A stretch of DNA of 22,192 nucleotides from Flavobacteriia bacterium (GCA_018500075.1 JAHBAN010000023.1:1-22192); one strand, 5' to 3'; positions 13,131 to 21,429 are shown, numbered from the stretch's first letter. The notes: a model not told the origin generated them from the letters alone. A program made the numbers and translations.

Positions 13131-15257
13131 TTAGCCTTTGCGCTTTGGCGCAAAGTTGCCCCCCTTGGCTCCGCCGTCAGCCGCGGCGCGGCGGGCCTTG
13201 TTCTTTTTGGAGGTCGGCTTGCCTTTGCCCTTCGGCGGCGCGGTCCCGTCGCTCGGGCCTTTCTTGCCTGCCGTCTTCCAGCGTGGCTTGTCGCCCCCTG
13301 CCGCCGCCGCACCGCGTGCAGGCCGCTTGCCCTTAAAGTCCATCCGCTCAGAAGGATTGGCCGCGTTGCGGGGGGCCGGCTTCTTGCCCGCCGGCTTTTT
13401 CGGCTCGCTCACAACGCCTTTGGGGCGGCTGTCTTCGGGGCGCTTGGGCTTTGAGGGGCGCTCGCCTTTGGGCTTTTCATAGCGTGGCTTTTCGCCCCAG
13501 GGGGTCTCTGTCTTGGGTTTGTCAAAACGGGGCTTGTCGCCCTTGGGTTTGTCATAGCGAGGCTTGTCGCCGCGCGGACCATCGCCCTTGGGCTTGTCAT
13601 AGCGCGGCTTGTCACCACCGCGGCCCTTGTCAAAGCGCGGCTTGCTCTCGCGCGGCTTGAAGGCCGGCTTGGGCAGACTGGCAAGATCGGGCGCTTGCTC
13701 AAGTTTCTTGATCGCCGCGCCCTCCACTTTCATGGCCTCGCCCAGACTGCCGAGAAAGCCCGCAACACTGGCTTCGCGAATTTCGATATAGCTCTCGTCA
13801 GCGCCAATACGGATCGCGCCGATGTCGGTCTTGTTCAGCCCGCCTGCTGTGCAGACGGCAGGCAAAACGCGGCGCGGCTCGGCGCCGCCATTGTTGCCCC
13901 CCGCCAGAGCAAACCAGACGCTCGGCCCAAAAGGCTCACGCGGCGCGCGCGGCTCGGAGGCCCCGGAACTCGCCAGATCTTCGGGCGCGGAGTGATGCTC
14001 CTGATAGAGCCGCAAATAGGCGGCGGCGAGCTGTTCGGCCGTAAAGGCCTCAGACAACATAGCCACGCGCGAGGCTTCGGACTCAGGCACAGCCTCATGC
14101 CAGGCGGGGTCCGCAAGCATCCGCTCGGCATCACGCTCAAGGACTGCGTCCGCAGAGGGTGCTTCGGCCCAATTGGCGCTCAGTTTGGCCCAGCTCAAAA
14201 GCCGCTCGGCCTTCTTGCGCGCCTTGGGCGGCACAATCAGAACAGAGGTGCCCTTGCGCCCGGCGCGGCCTGTGCGGCCCGAGCGGTGCAAAAGCGTTTC
14301 ATGGTTGTTGGGCAGCTCGGCATGAATCACGAGGTCGAGTTTGGGCAGGTCGATCCCGCGCGCCGCAACATCTGTCGCCACACAGACCCGCGCACGACCA
14401 TCGCGCATCGCTTGCAGCGCATGGGTGCGCTCGGCCTGGCTCAGCTCGCCCGACAAGGCCACAACAGCAAAGCCACGGTTTGACAGGCGGGTTGTGAGAC
14501 GGTTCACAATCGCACGGGTGTTGCCAAAAATAATCGTATTGGGCGCTTCGTGATAGCGCAGCACGTTGATGATTGCGTTTTCCGCATCGCGCTGCGCCAC
14601 ATTCAGCGCCTCATAGGTGATATCGGCGTGCTGCTTTTCTTCTGCAACAGTCTCAACGCGCACCGCCTCTCTCTGATAGCTCTTGGCCAGCTTGGCAATC
14701 GCCGCGGGCACAGTCGCCGAGAACAGGAGTGTCTGGCGCTCTTCGGGCGCTTCGGAGAGAATAAACTCAAGGTCTTCGCGAAAGCCCAGATCAAGCATCT
14801 CGTCGGCCTCATCCAGCACAACAGCTTTCAACTCGGAAAGATCAATGCTGCCGCGCATGATATGATCGCGCAACCGGCCCGGTGTGGCGACAACAATATG
14901 CGCGCCACGGTCAAGCGCGCGGCGTTCGTCCCGCATATCCATGCCCCCGACCGTCGAGGCGATCTGTGCACCCGTATTGCCATAGAGCCAGACGAACTCG
15001 CGCTTGACCTGCAAGGCAAGCTCACGGGTCGGGGCGATCACCAAGGCCAGCGGTGCGGATGCGGGGCCAAAGGCCTCGGCCTCGCCCAAAACCGAGCCTG
15101 CAATCGCGAGGCCAAAGCCCACGGTCTTGCCCGAGCCTGTCTGGGCCGAGACAAGCATATCCTTGCCCTCAAGGTCGGTTTGGGTGACGGCGAGCTGAAC
15201 GGGTGTGAGCGTGTCATATCCGCGCGTTTCAAGCGCTTGGGAGAGTGCATTTTTCAA
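13131..15257 (-). CDS. DEAD-box ATP-dependent RNA helicase with DbpA-like RNA-binding domain and long basic tail
   Basis: The 708-residue protein contains a complete DEAD-box core: the Q-motif region TLTPVQ (16-21), Walker A AQTGSGKT (38-45), PTREL, DEAD (149-152), SAT (180-182), ARGID (299-303) and HRSGRTGR (324-331). A DbpA/CsdA-type RNA-binding domain follows at about 445-505 (VWFALAGGNNG to GAIRIGADESYIEI). The tail from about 530 is extremely rich in Lys, Arg, Gly and Pro with DKPRYDKPKG-like repeats. It probably unwinds RNA in ribosome assembly, mRNA turnover or cold adaptation. The only start available after the in-frame TAG at about 15276 is a TTG at 15257; there is no strong ribosome binding site. 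This N-terminus lacks the aromatic residue usually found upstream of the Q motif. Confidence 0.9.
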   Translation of the reverse strand: MKNALSQALETRGYDTLTPVQLAVTQTDLEGKDMLVSAQTGSGKTVGFGLAIAGSVLGEAEAFGPASAPLALVIAPTRELALQVKREFVWLYGNTGAQIASTVGGMDMRDERRALDRGAHIVVATPGRLRDHIMRGSIDLSELKAVVLDEADEMLDLGFREDLEFILSEAPEERQTLLFSATVPAAIAKLAKSYQREAVRVETVAEEKQHADITYEALNVAQRDAENAIINVLRYHEAPNTIIFGNTRAIVNRLTTRLSNRGFAVVALSGELSQAERTHALQAMRDGRARVCVATDVAARGIDLPKLDLVIHAELPNNHETLLHRSGRTGRAGRKGTSVLIVPPKARKKAERLLSWAKLSANWAEAPSADAVLERDAERMLADPAWHEAVPESEASRVAMLSEAFTAEQLAAAYLRLYQEHHSAPEDLASSGASEPRAPREPFGPSVWFALAGGNNGGAEPRRVLPAVCTAGGLNKTDIGAIRIGADESYIEIREASVAGFLGSLGEAMKVEGAAIKKLEQAPDLASLPKPAFKPRESKPRFDKGRGGDKPRYDKPKGDGPRGDKPRYDKPKGDKPRFDKPKTETPWGEKPRYEKPKGERPSKPKRPEDSRPKGVVSEPKKPAGKKPAPRNAANPSERMDFKGKRPARGAAAAGGDKPRWKTAGKKGPSDGTAPPKGKGKPTSKKNKARRAAADGGAKGGNFAPKRKG
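13467..13637 (-). repeat. Imperfect tandem repeats encoding the basic helicase tail
   Basis: Inside the helicase gene, codons for about residues 541-597 repeat units of the form DKPRYDKPKG, DKPRFDKPK and EKPRYEKPKG. At the DNA level these appear on the plus strand as recurring gggcttgtcatagcg-like words. The units are in frame and differ mostly in third codon positions and in Y/F or D/E exchanges. Such runs can expand or shrink by slippage, so the tail length may vary between strains. Confidence 0.85.
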
Positions 15258-15336
15258 GGGAGGGCCTGCTTTGGGCTAAAGGTCTGGTCAAGCGCCCGCC
15301 TTTAAAGCCTTTTGCACCGCTTGTATAGGGGCAAAG

Positions 15337-15365
15337 AAAAAAGGGCGGTGCCTAAGCTCCCGCCC
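15337..15365 (-). terminator. Factor-independent terminator of the amino-acid transporter operon
   Basis: On the minus strand GGGCGG (15365-15360), an 11-base loop and CCGCCC (15348-15343) are followed by six T (15342-15337). It lies 23 bp after the stop of the ATP-binding subunit gene and should end the bzt-like operon before the helicase gene, which is on the same strand. Confidence 0.88.
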
Positions 15366-15388
15366 TCCTCATATCGTGTCACAGCGGC

Positions 15389-16156
15389 TCAGTGACCCAA
15401 AATCTGGCTCAGGAACAGCTGTGTGCGGTCCGACTTCGGATTGTTGAAGAACTCTTCGGGTTCGTTTTGCTCAACAATCTGGCCCTGATCCATAAAGATC
15501 ACACGGTTGGCGACCTGACGGGCAAAGCCCATTTCATGGGTCACGCAGAGCATGGTCATGCCCTCTTCCGCCAGCTCGATCATCGTGTCGAGCACTTCCT
15601 TGATCATCTCCGGATCAAGCGCTGATGTCGGCTCGTCAAACAGCATGATCCGCGGCTTCATGCAGAGCGACCGCGCAATCGCAACCCGCTGCTGCTGTCC
15701 GCCCGAGAGTTGGCCGGGGTATTTATTCGCCTGATCCGGGATCTTCACCTTCTCAAGAAAGTGCATCGCAATCTCTTCGGCTTCTTTCTTGGGCGTTTTG
15801 CGGACCCAGATCGGCGCCAGAGTGCAATTCTCCAAAATCGTCAGATGCGGGAAGAGATTGAAGTGCTGAAAACACATACCCACTTCAGAGCGGATCTTGT
15901 CGATGTTTTTGAGATCGGAGGACAGCAACGTGCCATCCACTTCGATCCGGCCTTGCTGGTGCTCTTCGAGCGCATTGATACAGCGGATCAACGTCGACTT
16001 GCCCGAGCCGGACGGCCCGCAAATGACGATACGCTCGCCCTGATACACCGTCAGGTCAATGTCGCGCAGCACGTGAAACGCGCCATACCATTTGTTCATA
16101 TTCTCGATGCTGATCGCGACTTCGTCGGAAACTTTCATCTGTGCGGTCTCGGCCAT
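15389..16156 (-). CDS. bztD: Amino-acid ABC transporter ATP-binding protein (BztD/AapP type)
   Basis: The 255-residue protein is the ATPase that powers the uptake system encoded just upstream. It shows Walker A GPSGSGKST (47-55), the Q-loop glutamine in CFQHFNLFPH (Q97), the ABC signature LSGGQQQR (150-157), Walker B IMLFDEP (170-176) and the H-loop histidine in VTHEMG (H207). These match the polar amino acid transport family (GlnQ/AapP/BztD). The ATG at 16156 has a strong GGGAGGG ribosome binding site, and the gap to the permease gene is 15 bp. It works as a dimer on the inner face of the membrane with the two permeases. The bzt name is by similarity in order and family to Rhodobacter BztABCD; Aap is the rhizobial equivalent. 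Confidence 0.93.
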   Translation of the reverse strand: MAETAQMKVSDEVAISIENMNKWYGAFHVLRDIDLTVYQGERIVICGPSGSGKSTLIRCINALEEHQQGRIEVDGTLLSSDLKNIDKIRSEVGMCFQHFNLFPHLTILENCTLAPIWVRKTPKKEAEEIAMHFLEKVKIPDQANKYPGQLSGGQQQRVAIARSLCMKPRIMLFDEPTSALDPEMIKEVLDTMIELAEEGMTMLCVTHEMGFARQVANRVIFMDQGQIVEQNEPEEFFNNPKSDRTQLFLSQILGH

Positions 16157-16171
16157 AGCCCAACCCTCCCT

Positions 16172-17470
16172 TTAACGGTGATCTGTCGCAAGGCGGCGTT
16201 CGAGCCACTGCGAATATTGTGAAATGCCATAGCAAACGATGAAGAACAGCACGGAAGCGAACATGAACAGCTCCCAATAAATGCCGTTCCATTCGGTCGA
16301 GGCAAGAATAGGTCCGCGGATCATGCCGACGAGGTCGAACATGGAAATCACCGAAACCAGCGTTGTATCCTTAAAGAGGCCTACGGCCACGTTCACGATC
16401 CCCGGAATGGAGATTTTGAGCGCTTGCGGCAGGATAATCAGGCGCATGGCTTGCGGATAATCCAGACCAAGGCTGTCGGCCGCCTCATACTGCCCCTTGG
16501 GCAGAGCCGCGAGGCCGCCCCGGATCACTTCGGCGATATAGGCCGCCGAGAACATGGTGATCATAATCACCACGCGCAGGAAGAGGTCGACGCCCGAGCC
16601 GGGCGGGAAGAAATAGGCCAGCATCACGTTTGCCACAAACAAGAGCGTGATCAGCGGCACACCGCGAATGAACTCGATGAACACAACGCAGATGACCTTG
16701 ATGAGCGGCAGGCTTGACTGACGCCCAAGCGCCAGCGCAATCCCGATCGGAACCGACAGTGACACACAGGTCAGCCCCAGCATCATGTTGAGCATGAAGC
16801 CCCCCAAATCACGGCTTGGCACAGCTTCCAGCAGGGCCGCGTCATTGGCGCCTTCAGGGATCATCATTCCACCGACAATCCAGACAGCAAAAGCCGCCGC
16901 GACTCCGCCAAAGAAGCCCATGGCAAAGCTGCCTTTGACAAAGCGCGCATAGACCAAATAGCCCGCAAAAACGCCCAAAAGCGCCACCAGAGGCGTGAAG
17001 ATCGTCCCGCCCCAGATCAGCCAATAGGCCGTGAAGGGAAAGAGCGCTGTGATGATCAGAAGCTTGCGCGGCAGATCAAAGAACAACACAGGCGCAAGGG
17101 CTGCAAACATCAGCACGAAGGCCACTGTCGGACGCCAGTATTCTGACGGCGGATATTTGAATCCGAACAAAAGCTGGTTCCAGCGCTCGGTGAGCACCGA
17201 GAAACAGGCGGCCGAGGCGCCGTCGAGTATCTCGCGACACTCCGAAAGGCTCTCGGTGTTCCAAATCCCGTTAAACATCCAAGGCGCGGTTGATGTCACC
17301 AGCGCATAGATCACATAGAGCGACACAATCGTCAGCAGGCCGTTGCCCCATGTGGGGAACAGATTGTCCTGCAACCATTTGACCACGCCTGTGGCCGAAG
17401 CCGGGGCGGGCTGCTCTGCAAGGAAGGTCTCGCGCACAAAGGCGACAGAGTCGGCACGTTTATCTGACAT
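16172..17470 (-). CDS. bztC: Amino-acid ABC transporter permease (BztC/AapM type)
   Basis: The 432-residue protein is one of the two membrane subunits. It has an N-terminal cytoplasmic segment, several hydrophobic segments (for example LLTIVSLYVIYALVTS and KLLIITALFPFTAYWLIWG), a long periplasmic insertion after the first segment, and the C-terminal permease domain with the ATPase-contact motif ADSLGLDYPQAMRLIILPQALKISIP (about 333-358). The long form with extra N-terminal membrane segments is typical of AapM/BztC rather than the short GlnP type. The ATG at 17470 is three bases after the BztB stop. Its AAGGAG ribosome binding site is formed by the last codons of that gene, so translation is probably coupled. 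Confidence 0.93.
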   Translation of the reverse strand: MSDKRADSVAFVRETFLAEQPAPASATGVVKWLQDNLFPTWGNGLLTIVSLYVIYALVTSTAPWMFNGIWNTESLSECREILDGASAACFSVLTERWNQLLFGFKYPPSEYWRPTVAFVLMFAALAPVLFFDLPRKLLIITALFPFTAYWLIWGGTIFTPLVALLGVFAGYLVYARFVKGSFAMGFFGGVAAAFAVWIVGGMMIPEGANDAALLEAVPSRDLGGFMLNMMLGLTCVSLSVPIGIALALGRQSSLPLIKVICVVFIEFIRGVPLITLLFVANVMLAYFFPPGSGVDLFLRVVIMITMFSAAYIAEVIRGGLAALPKGQYEAADSLGLDYPQAMRLIILPQALKISIPGIVNVAVGLFKDTTLVSVISMFDLVGMIRGPILASTEWNGIYWELFMFASVLFFIVCYGISQYSQWLERRLATDHR

Positions 17471-17473
17471 GGC

Positions 17474-18694
17474 TCAGCGCTCCTTCAGCTTCATGGCGTT
17501 GTTATAGACGTTCATCAACATCGAGATCCCGAGCGAGATAACGAGATAGAACAGCATCAATAGCATGACACATTCAATCGCCCGGCCCGTCTGGTTGAGC
17601 GTGATGCCCCCCAGCGTCGCCGTGATGTCGGCATAGCCCACAGCAATCGCAAGCGATGTGTTCTTGGTGATGTTGAGATAGTTTGAAATCAGCGGCGGGA
17701 TGATCACGCGCAAGGCTTGCGGCAGAACCACAAGGTTCATGATCCGTCCCGAGCGAAGGCCAAGCGCCGCCGCCGCTTCTGTCTGCCCCTTGGAGACAGC
17801 CTGAATACCGGCCCGCACATTTTCCGCAATGAACGCGCCCGTGTAAATCGACAAAGCCAGCCAAAGCGCGATCAGTGGTGCGCCAATCTGGATTCCGCCT
17901 TTGAGGTTGAACCGGTTGGCCAGAGGGTCCGGCGCATCCAGACCAATCGGTTGGCCCATAATGAAAAAGGTCAGAACCACAGGCACAATAAGGATGGCCA
18001 GTGTCGGCCAGCCGGTGGGAAGCAGCTTGCCCGTCGCATAGAGCAGATTGCGCGCATAGCGGCGATAGGCAAAAATGCCGACAATCGACGCCACAAACAC
18101 CGCAACAACCACACCGGAGCCGGCGTTCCAGATCGGCGCCGGCGCATAGACGCCACGGTTGGTAAAGGCAAAATACCCAAGCAGCATATCCTTGTCAGGC
18201 GTCTCGCCAAGATAGGCCCGCGAGCCCGGCAAAACAGCCGTCAGGATGGTGAAAATAATGATGATCCAGATCAGAACCGGAATATTGCGGAAAATCTCCA
18301 CATAGACAGCCATGAGCTTGCGCACCAGCCAGTTGTTGGAAAGCCGCAGCACACCCGCAATCACGCCAAAGAAGGTCGCGGTGATGCACGCGAGAACAGC
18401 CACAAGCAGAGTGTTGATGATCCCGACAAAAGCGGCGCGCAGGTTGGTGGATTGGCTGCTGTAGTCAATCAGCGTTTGGTTGATGTCATAGCCCGCAGGG
18501 CTTCCCAAAAACTCGTAGCTGATGTTCAGGCCCAAATCGCGCAGGTTGGTCATCACGTTGTTGGCAAGATAGACCACAACAGCAATGAGCAAAACAAGAG
18601 CAATGCCCTGAAATGTATAGGATCGATAGCGTCTATCATTGAGAAGCATCGAAAGCCGAAACGTGCCCTCGGGAGAATCGGTGAGTGTCGACAT
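17474..18694 (-). CDS. bztB: Amino-acid ABC transporter permease (BztB/AapQ type)
   Basis: The 406-residue protein is the other membrane subunit. It has the hydrophobic start ALVLLIAVVVYLANNVM, the BztB-like DLGLNISYEFLGSPAGYDINQTLIDY segment, a VEIFRNIPVLIWIIIIFTIL membrane segment, an insertion with further membrane spans, and the C-terminal coupling motif AAAALGLRSGRIMNLVVLPQALRVIIP. Together with BztC it forms the channel for acidic amino acids and their amides. The ATG at 18694 has only a weak GGGGAC site. The gene is separated from the binding-protein gene by 135 bp holding a strong hairpin, which likely lowers its expression relative to the binding protein. Confidence 0.93.
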   Translation of the reverse strand: MSTLTDSPEGTFRLSMLLNDRRYRSYTFQGIALVLLIAVVVYLANNVMTNLRDLGLNISYEFLGSPAGYDINQTLIDYSSQSTNLRAAFVGIINTLLVAVLACITATFFGVIAGVLRLSNNWLVRKLMAVYVEIFRNIPVLIWIIIIFTILTAVLPGSRAYLGETPDKDMLLGYFAFTNRGVYAPAPIWNAGSGVVVAVFVASIVGIFAYRRYARNLLYATGKLLPTGWPTLAILIVPVVLTFFIMGQPIGLDAPDPLANRFNLKGGIQIGAPLIALWLALSIYTGAFIAENVRAGIQAVSKGQTEAAAALGLRSGRIMNLVVLPQALRVIIPPLISNYLNITKNTSLAIAVGYADITATLGGITLNQTGRAIECVMLLMLFYLVISLGISMLMNVYNNAMKLKER

Positions 18695-18791
18695 CTATGA
18701 CGTCCCCGTTTTTGGCTGGCTCGCCTGACAGCAGTCGCGTCGTTGCGCGCAAAGAGACCAGTTTCTTATTTTGTGATTAAATTCGATATAA

Positions 18792-18818
18792 AAAGGGCGC
18801 GGAGTATCCGCGCCCTTT
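18792..18818 (-). terminator. Strong intra-operon hairpin between binding-protein and permease genes
   Basis: On the minus strand AAAGGGCGCGG and CCGCGCCCTTT form a perfect 11-bp stem with a five-base loop (18807-18803). A T-rich stretch TTTTTATAT follows. It begins 11 bp after the binding-protein stop. It can act as a leaky terminator, or as a stable 3' end that protects the binding-protein mRNA, with some transcription continuing into the permease genes. Confidence 0.88.
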
Positions 18819-18829
18819 CCAGTCAAGTC

Positions 18830-19849
18830 TTAGCGGAAGGGTGGTGAGTAGAGAAGACCACCGTTTGTCCACTGGGCGTTCAGACCACGTGACAGACCGA
18901 TTGGTGTGCTTTCACCAATGTTCTGCTCGAAAACTTCGCCGTAGTTGCCGCTCGCCATGATGGCTTTGGTTGCCCAGTCAGCCGACAGGCCGAGCATTTC
19001 GCCCAGGTTGCCTTCTGTGCCGAGCAGACGGTTGATTTCTGGGTTGCCACCAGCAGCAGCTGACATTTCGCCGATGTTGGCCGATGTCACACCCAGCTCT
19101 TCAGCTGTGATCAGAGCGTTGAGCGTCCAGCGCACAACATCTGCCCATTCGTCGTCGCCGTGGCGAACAAGCGGGCCGAGTGGCTCTTTTGACACGATTT
19201 CTGGCAGCAGGATGTGGTCGCCAGGTGCTTCAAATGTAGCACGTGTCGCCGCGAGGCCAGATGCGTCTGTCGTGAAAACATCGCAAGCGCCAGCAAGATA
19301 CTGCTGTTGTGCTTCTGCGTTTGTTTCGATTGGAACAGGCTGGTAGCTGATGTTGTTCGCGCGGAAGAAGTCCGCGAGGTTCAGCTCGGTTGTTGTGCCG
19401 GTCTGGATACAGACTGTCGCGCCGTCGAGTTCCTTGGCCGAGCTTACGCCCAGAGCCTTAGGAGCCATAAAGCCTTGACCGTCGTAGTAGTTAACACCTG
19501 TGAAAGTGAACTTGAGGTCAACATCGCGCGAGAATGTCCATGTGGTGTTACGGGCCAGCATATCGATTTCGCCTGACGCAAGCGCTGTGAAGCGTGTCTT
19601 GCCGGTTGTCGGAACGAATTCGACGGCCGCAGGGTCGCCCAATGTCGCAGCTGCAACAGCGCGACAGACAGCAACGTCAAAGCCTTTCCATTCGCCATTG
19701 GCGTCTGGAGCCGCGAAGCCAACGAGGCCAGTGGTCACACCACAGTTCAGCTTGCCGCGCGCTTTCACATCGTCAAGCGTGCCGGCGGCTGCAACGCCAG
19801 CCGCGAGGCCCGCGACTGTCAGTGCGCCAAGAAATACGGTTTTTTTCAT
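18830..19849 (-). CDS. bztA: Periplasmic amino-acid-binding protein (BztA/AapJ type)
   Basis: The 339-residue protein captures the substrate for the BztBCD membrane complex in the periplasm. A signal peptide is clear: MKKTVFLGALTVAGLAAGVAAA, with likely cleavage after an AxA at about residue 22. The mature part shows the family 3 solute-binding pattern GVTTGLVGFAAPDANGEWKGFDVAVCRAVAAATLGD, ALASGEIDMLARNTTWTFSRD and VCIQTGTTTELNLADFF. These match the AapJ/BztA group for glutamate, glutamine, aspartate and asparagine; exact specificity cannot be read. The ATG at 19849 has an AAGAGG ribosome binding site. A 204-bp upstream gap contains two leader hairpins and a possible -35 TTGACC near 19978-19973 without a clear -10. 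Confidence 0.95.
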   Translation of the reverse strand: MKKTVFLGALTVAGLAAGVAAAGTLDDVKARGKLNCGVTTGLVGFAAPDANGEWKGFDVAVCRAVAAATLGDPAAVEFVPTTGKTRFTALASGEIDMLARNTTWTFSRDVDLKFTFTGVNYYDGQGFMAPKALGVSSAKELDGATVCIQTGTTTELNLADFFRANNISYQPVPIETNAEAQQQYLAGACDVFTTDASGLAATRATFEAPGDHILLPEIVSKEPLGPLVRHGDDEWADVVRWTLNALITAEELGVTSANIGEMSAAAGGNPEINRLLGTEGNLGEMLGLSADWATKAIMASGNYGEVFEQNIGESTPIGLSRGLNAQWTNGGLLYSPPFR

Positions 19850-19867
19850 AATTACCTCTTCCTGATT

Positions 19868-19912
19868 GTCCGCCTTTGAGCAGACGGTTTATCTCGGTTC
19901 TCCCAAACCGAG
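19868..19912 (-). promoter_or_regulatory. Two tandem stem-loops in the bztA leader
   Basis: On the minus strand CTCGGTT-TGGGAG-AACCGAG (19912-19893) and GTCTGC-TCAAAG-GCGGAC (19885-19868, with one G-U pair) form consecutive hairpins. They end about 10 bases before the ribosome binding site of bztA. Both are visible directly. They could stabilise the mRNA or be a landing place for a small RNA or a protein. No known riboswitch consensus was recognised. Confidence 0.5.
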
Positions 19913-20053
19913 GTGAGTTTGTCGAAGGGTTGCCCCTCCAATGGCGACGAGTTTGGTCGCATTTCTGAGCAAAGGTCAAGCCTGAGAACAGCAAAAAGAC
20001 CCTTAACAGGTGATTGAATTCCCCTTGATTTACCTAGCGTTAAGCCAGTTTAA

Positions 20054-20767
20054 TCAGGGCTTTACGCTGTCATGGTAGAAGTCATAAGCGTGTCGGAATT
20101 GAGCCATCTTGAGTGCCGCCATCTCACTGGCCTCCTCGTCAACGCCCCATTGCTCTTCCTGCCAGGTCTCGTCGATTCTTGAGACATTCCATAGGTTTTC
20201 GGCCGTATCACAGGCTTCAGAGGCGCGCAGTCCGAGGACAAACGAGCCGCTCAGGCTGACCAGATCGTGAAAAGCCGTCAGCGCAAAAGCACTCATCGCC
20301 TCGGTGATCGCCCGCGCCCGAGCAAGACTCTCCTCAGCTTGCGCGACCGGCATAACCCCATTTGCAACCCCGAGTTGCAATCCGAACCTGTCCCGCGCCC
20401 ACGCCAGCGGCCCGTCCCAGGCCGCAGCCTGACGCGCCTGCAACTCGACAGGCGAATCAGCCCGATAACAGAGCAGATCTGTCTCCGCATAGGCCGCAAT
20501 CAGCCCCGCGACTTCACCATGCTGGACCGCGACTTTATCAAGCGCTGCATTGGCCGAGCGCGTATATGGCATTTTCGACGGATCAATCTCGCCGTCAACG
20601 GCGCGCCACTCCTGCGCCACCCGCTCCGCCAGAACAGCATTGGGCACAATCAACGCCGCCTTGGCTGGCGTTTTCACAAGACGCCCGTCAAGCGCAATGG
20701 CGACCCCGGTTTCAACCGCCTTTGGTGTCACGTCGCTCCAGAAGCGTTTCATTTTCCATTCGCTCAT
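20054..20767 (-). CDS. ATP12-family F1-ATPase assembly chaperone
   Basis: The 237-residue protein matches the ATP12 family, which in mitochondria holds the alpha subunit of F1-ATPase until assembly. Alphaproteobacterial members are thought to do the same in the cytosol. Recognisable parts are KRFWSDVTPKAVETGVAIALDGRLVKTPAKAALIVPNAVLAERVAQEW, the conserved MPYTRSANAALDKV, YAETDLLCYRADSPVELQARQAAAWDGPLAWA and a C-terminal ALTAFHDLVSLSGSFVLGLR. The length is usual. The start ATG overlaps the stop of the HAD gene by four bases (ATGA) and has a GGGGGAG ribosome binding site. It is the last gene of an rluC-type/HAD/ATP12 string; no terminator was seen before bztA. Confidence 0.92.
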   Translation of the reverse strand: MSEWKMKRFWSDVTPKAVETGVAIALDGRLVKTPAKAALIVPNAVLAERVAQEWRAVDGEIDPSKMPYTRSANAALDKVAVQHGEVAGLIAAYAETDLLCYRADSPVELQARQAAAWDGPLAWARDRFGLQLGVANGVMPVAQAEESLARARAITEAMSAFALTAFHDLVSLSGSFVLGLRASEACDTAENLWNVSRIDETWQEEQWGVDEEASEMAALKMAQFRHAYDFYHDSVKP

Positions 20768-21429
20768 GCTGGCTCCCCCAATAGCGCATTTATAGCGTCA
20801 TAAAGCTCGTCAAAATGGCCAATCAGCCGGTCCGCGCCCAGTGTCTCGGGGGCATGGTAGCCCCAGCGCACACCGACAGTGGCGATCCCGGCCGCGCGCG
20901 CCATCTCCATATCAAATCGGGTGTCTCCCACCATCACCGCCTGATGCGGCGCAAGCCCCGTCTCCTGCAAGACCGCCTCAAGCATGGCAGGGTGCGGCTT
21001 TGACGGATGGTGGTCTGCCACCTGTTCGGAGGCAAAATACCCCGTCAGCCCATGGCCCTGCAAAAGCTTATCAAGCCCGCGCCGCGACTTGCCTGTCGCC
21101 ACGGCCAAAAGCGTCTCATCCTGCGCCCGCAAGCGCTTCAGAGCGGCCAAAGCGCCCTCATAGAGCGGCGAGGACTCTGCCGTGCCCTTCTTGGCCCGCA
21201 GGCTCATATAGGAGGCCTTATAGCCCTCCACCAGCGCGGCATGATCGGCGGCGCGGTCAGGCGCAAGCACAGCCATTGCCTCGGGCAAGGACAGCCCGAC
21301 AATCGCGCAGATTTCGGAACGGGTCGGCGTCTCGGCACCAACCCCCGCAAAAGCCGCGCCCATCGCGGCGCAAATATCATCTTGGCTGTCAACGAGTGTC
21401 CCGTCGACATCAAAGATAACAACTCTCAT
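20764..21429 (-). CDS. HAD-superfamily hydrolase (phosphoglycolate phosphatase-like)
   Basis: The 221-residue protein has the full haloacid dehalogenase motif set. Nucleophile and acid Asp7 and Asp9 lie in FDVDGTL, motif II threonine in AVATGKS (T112), motif III lysine in HPSKPHP (K144), and motif IV acidic residues in VGDTRFDMEMARAAG (D169, D173). The helical cap at about 15-85 places it in subfamily IA, with phosphoglycolate phosphatases and related sugar or nucleotide phosphatases. The substrate is unknown. The start ATG overlaps the stop of the pseudouridine synthase gene by four bases, with a GAGGAG site inside that gene, and its own stop overlaps the ATP12 start. The three proteins are thus likely made from one transcript. 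Confidence 0.93.
   Translation of the reverse strand: MRVVIFDVDGTLVDSQDDICAAMGAAFAGVGAETPTRSEICAIVGLSLPEAMAVLAPDRAADHAALVEGYKASYMSLRAKKGTAESSPLYEGALAALKRLRAQDETLLAVATGKSRRGLDKLLQGHGLTGYFASEQVADHHPSKPHPAMLEAVLQETGLAPHQAVMVGDTRFDMEMARAAGIATVGVRWGYHAPETLGADRLIGHFDELYDAINALLGEPA

Noticed and set aside
13467..13637. CRISPR array
   Set aside because: The repeats are imperfect, in frame, have no unique spacers of constant length and encode the basic tail of the helicase.
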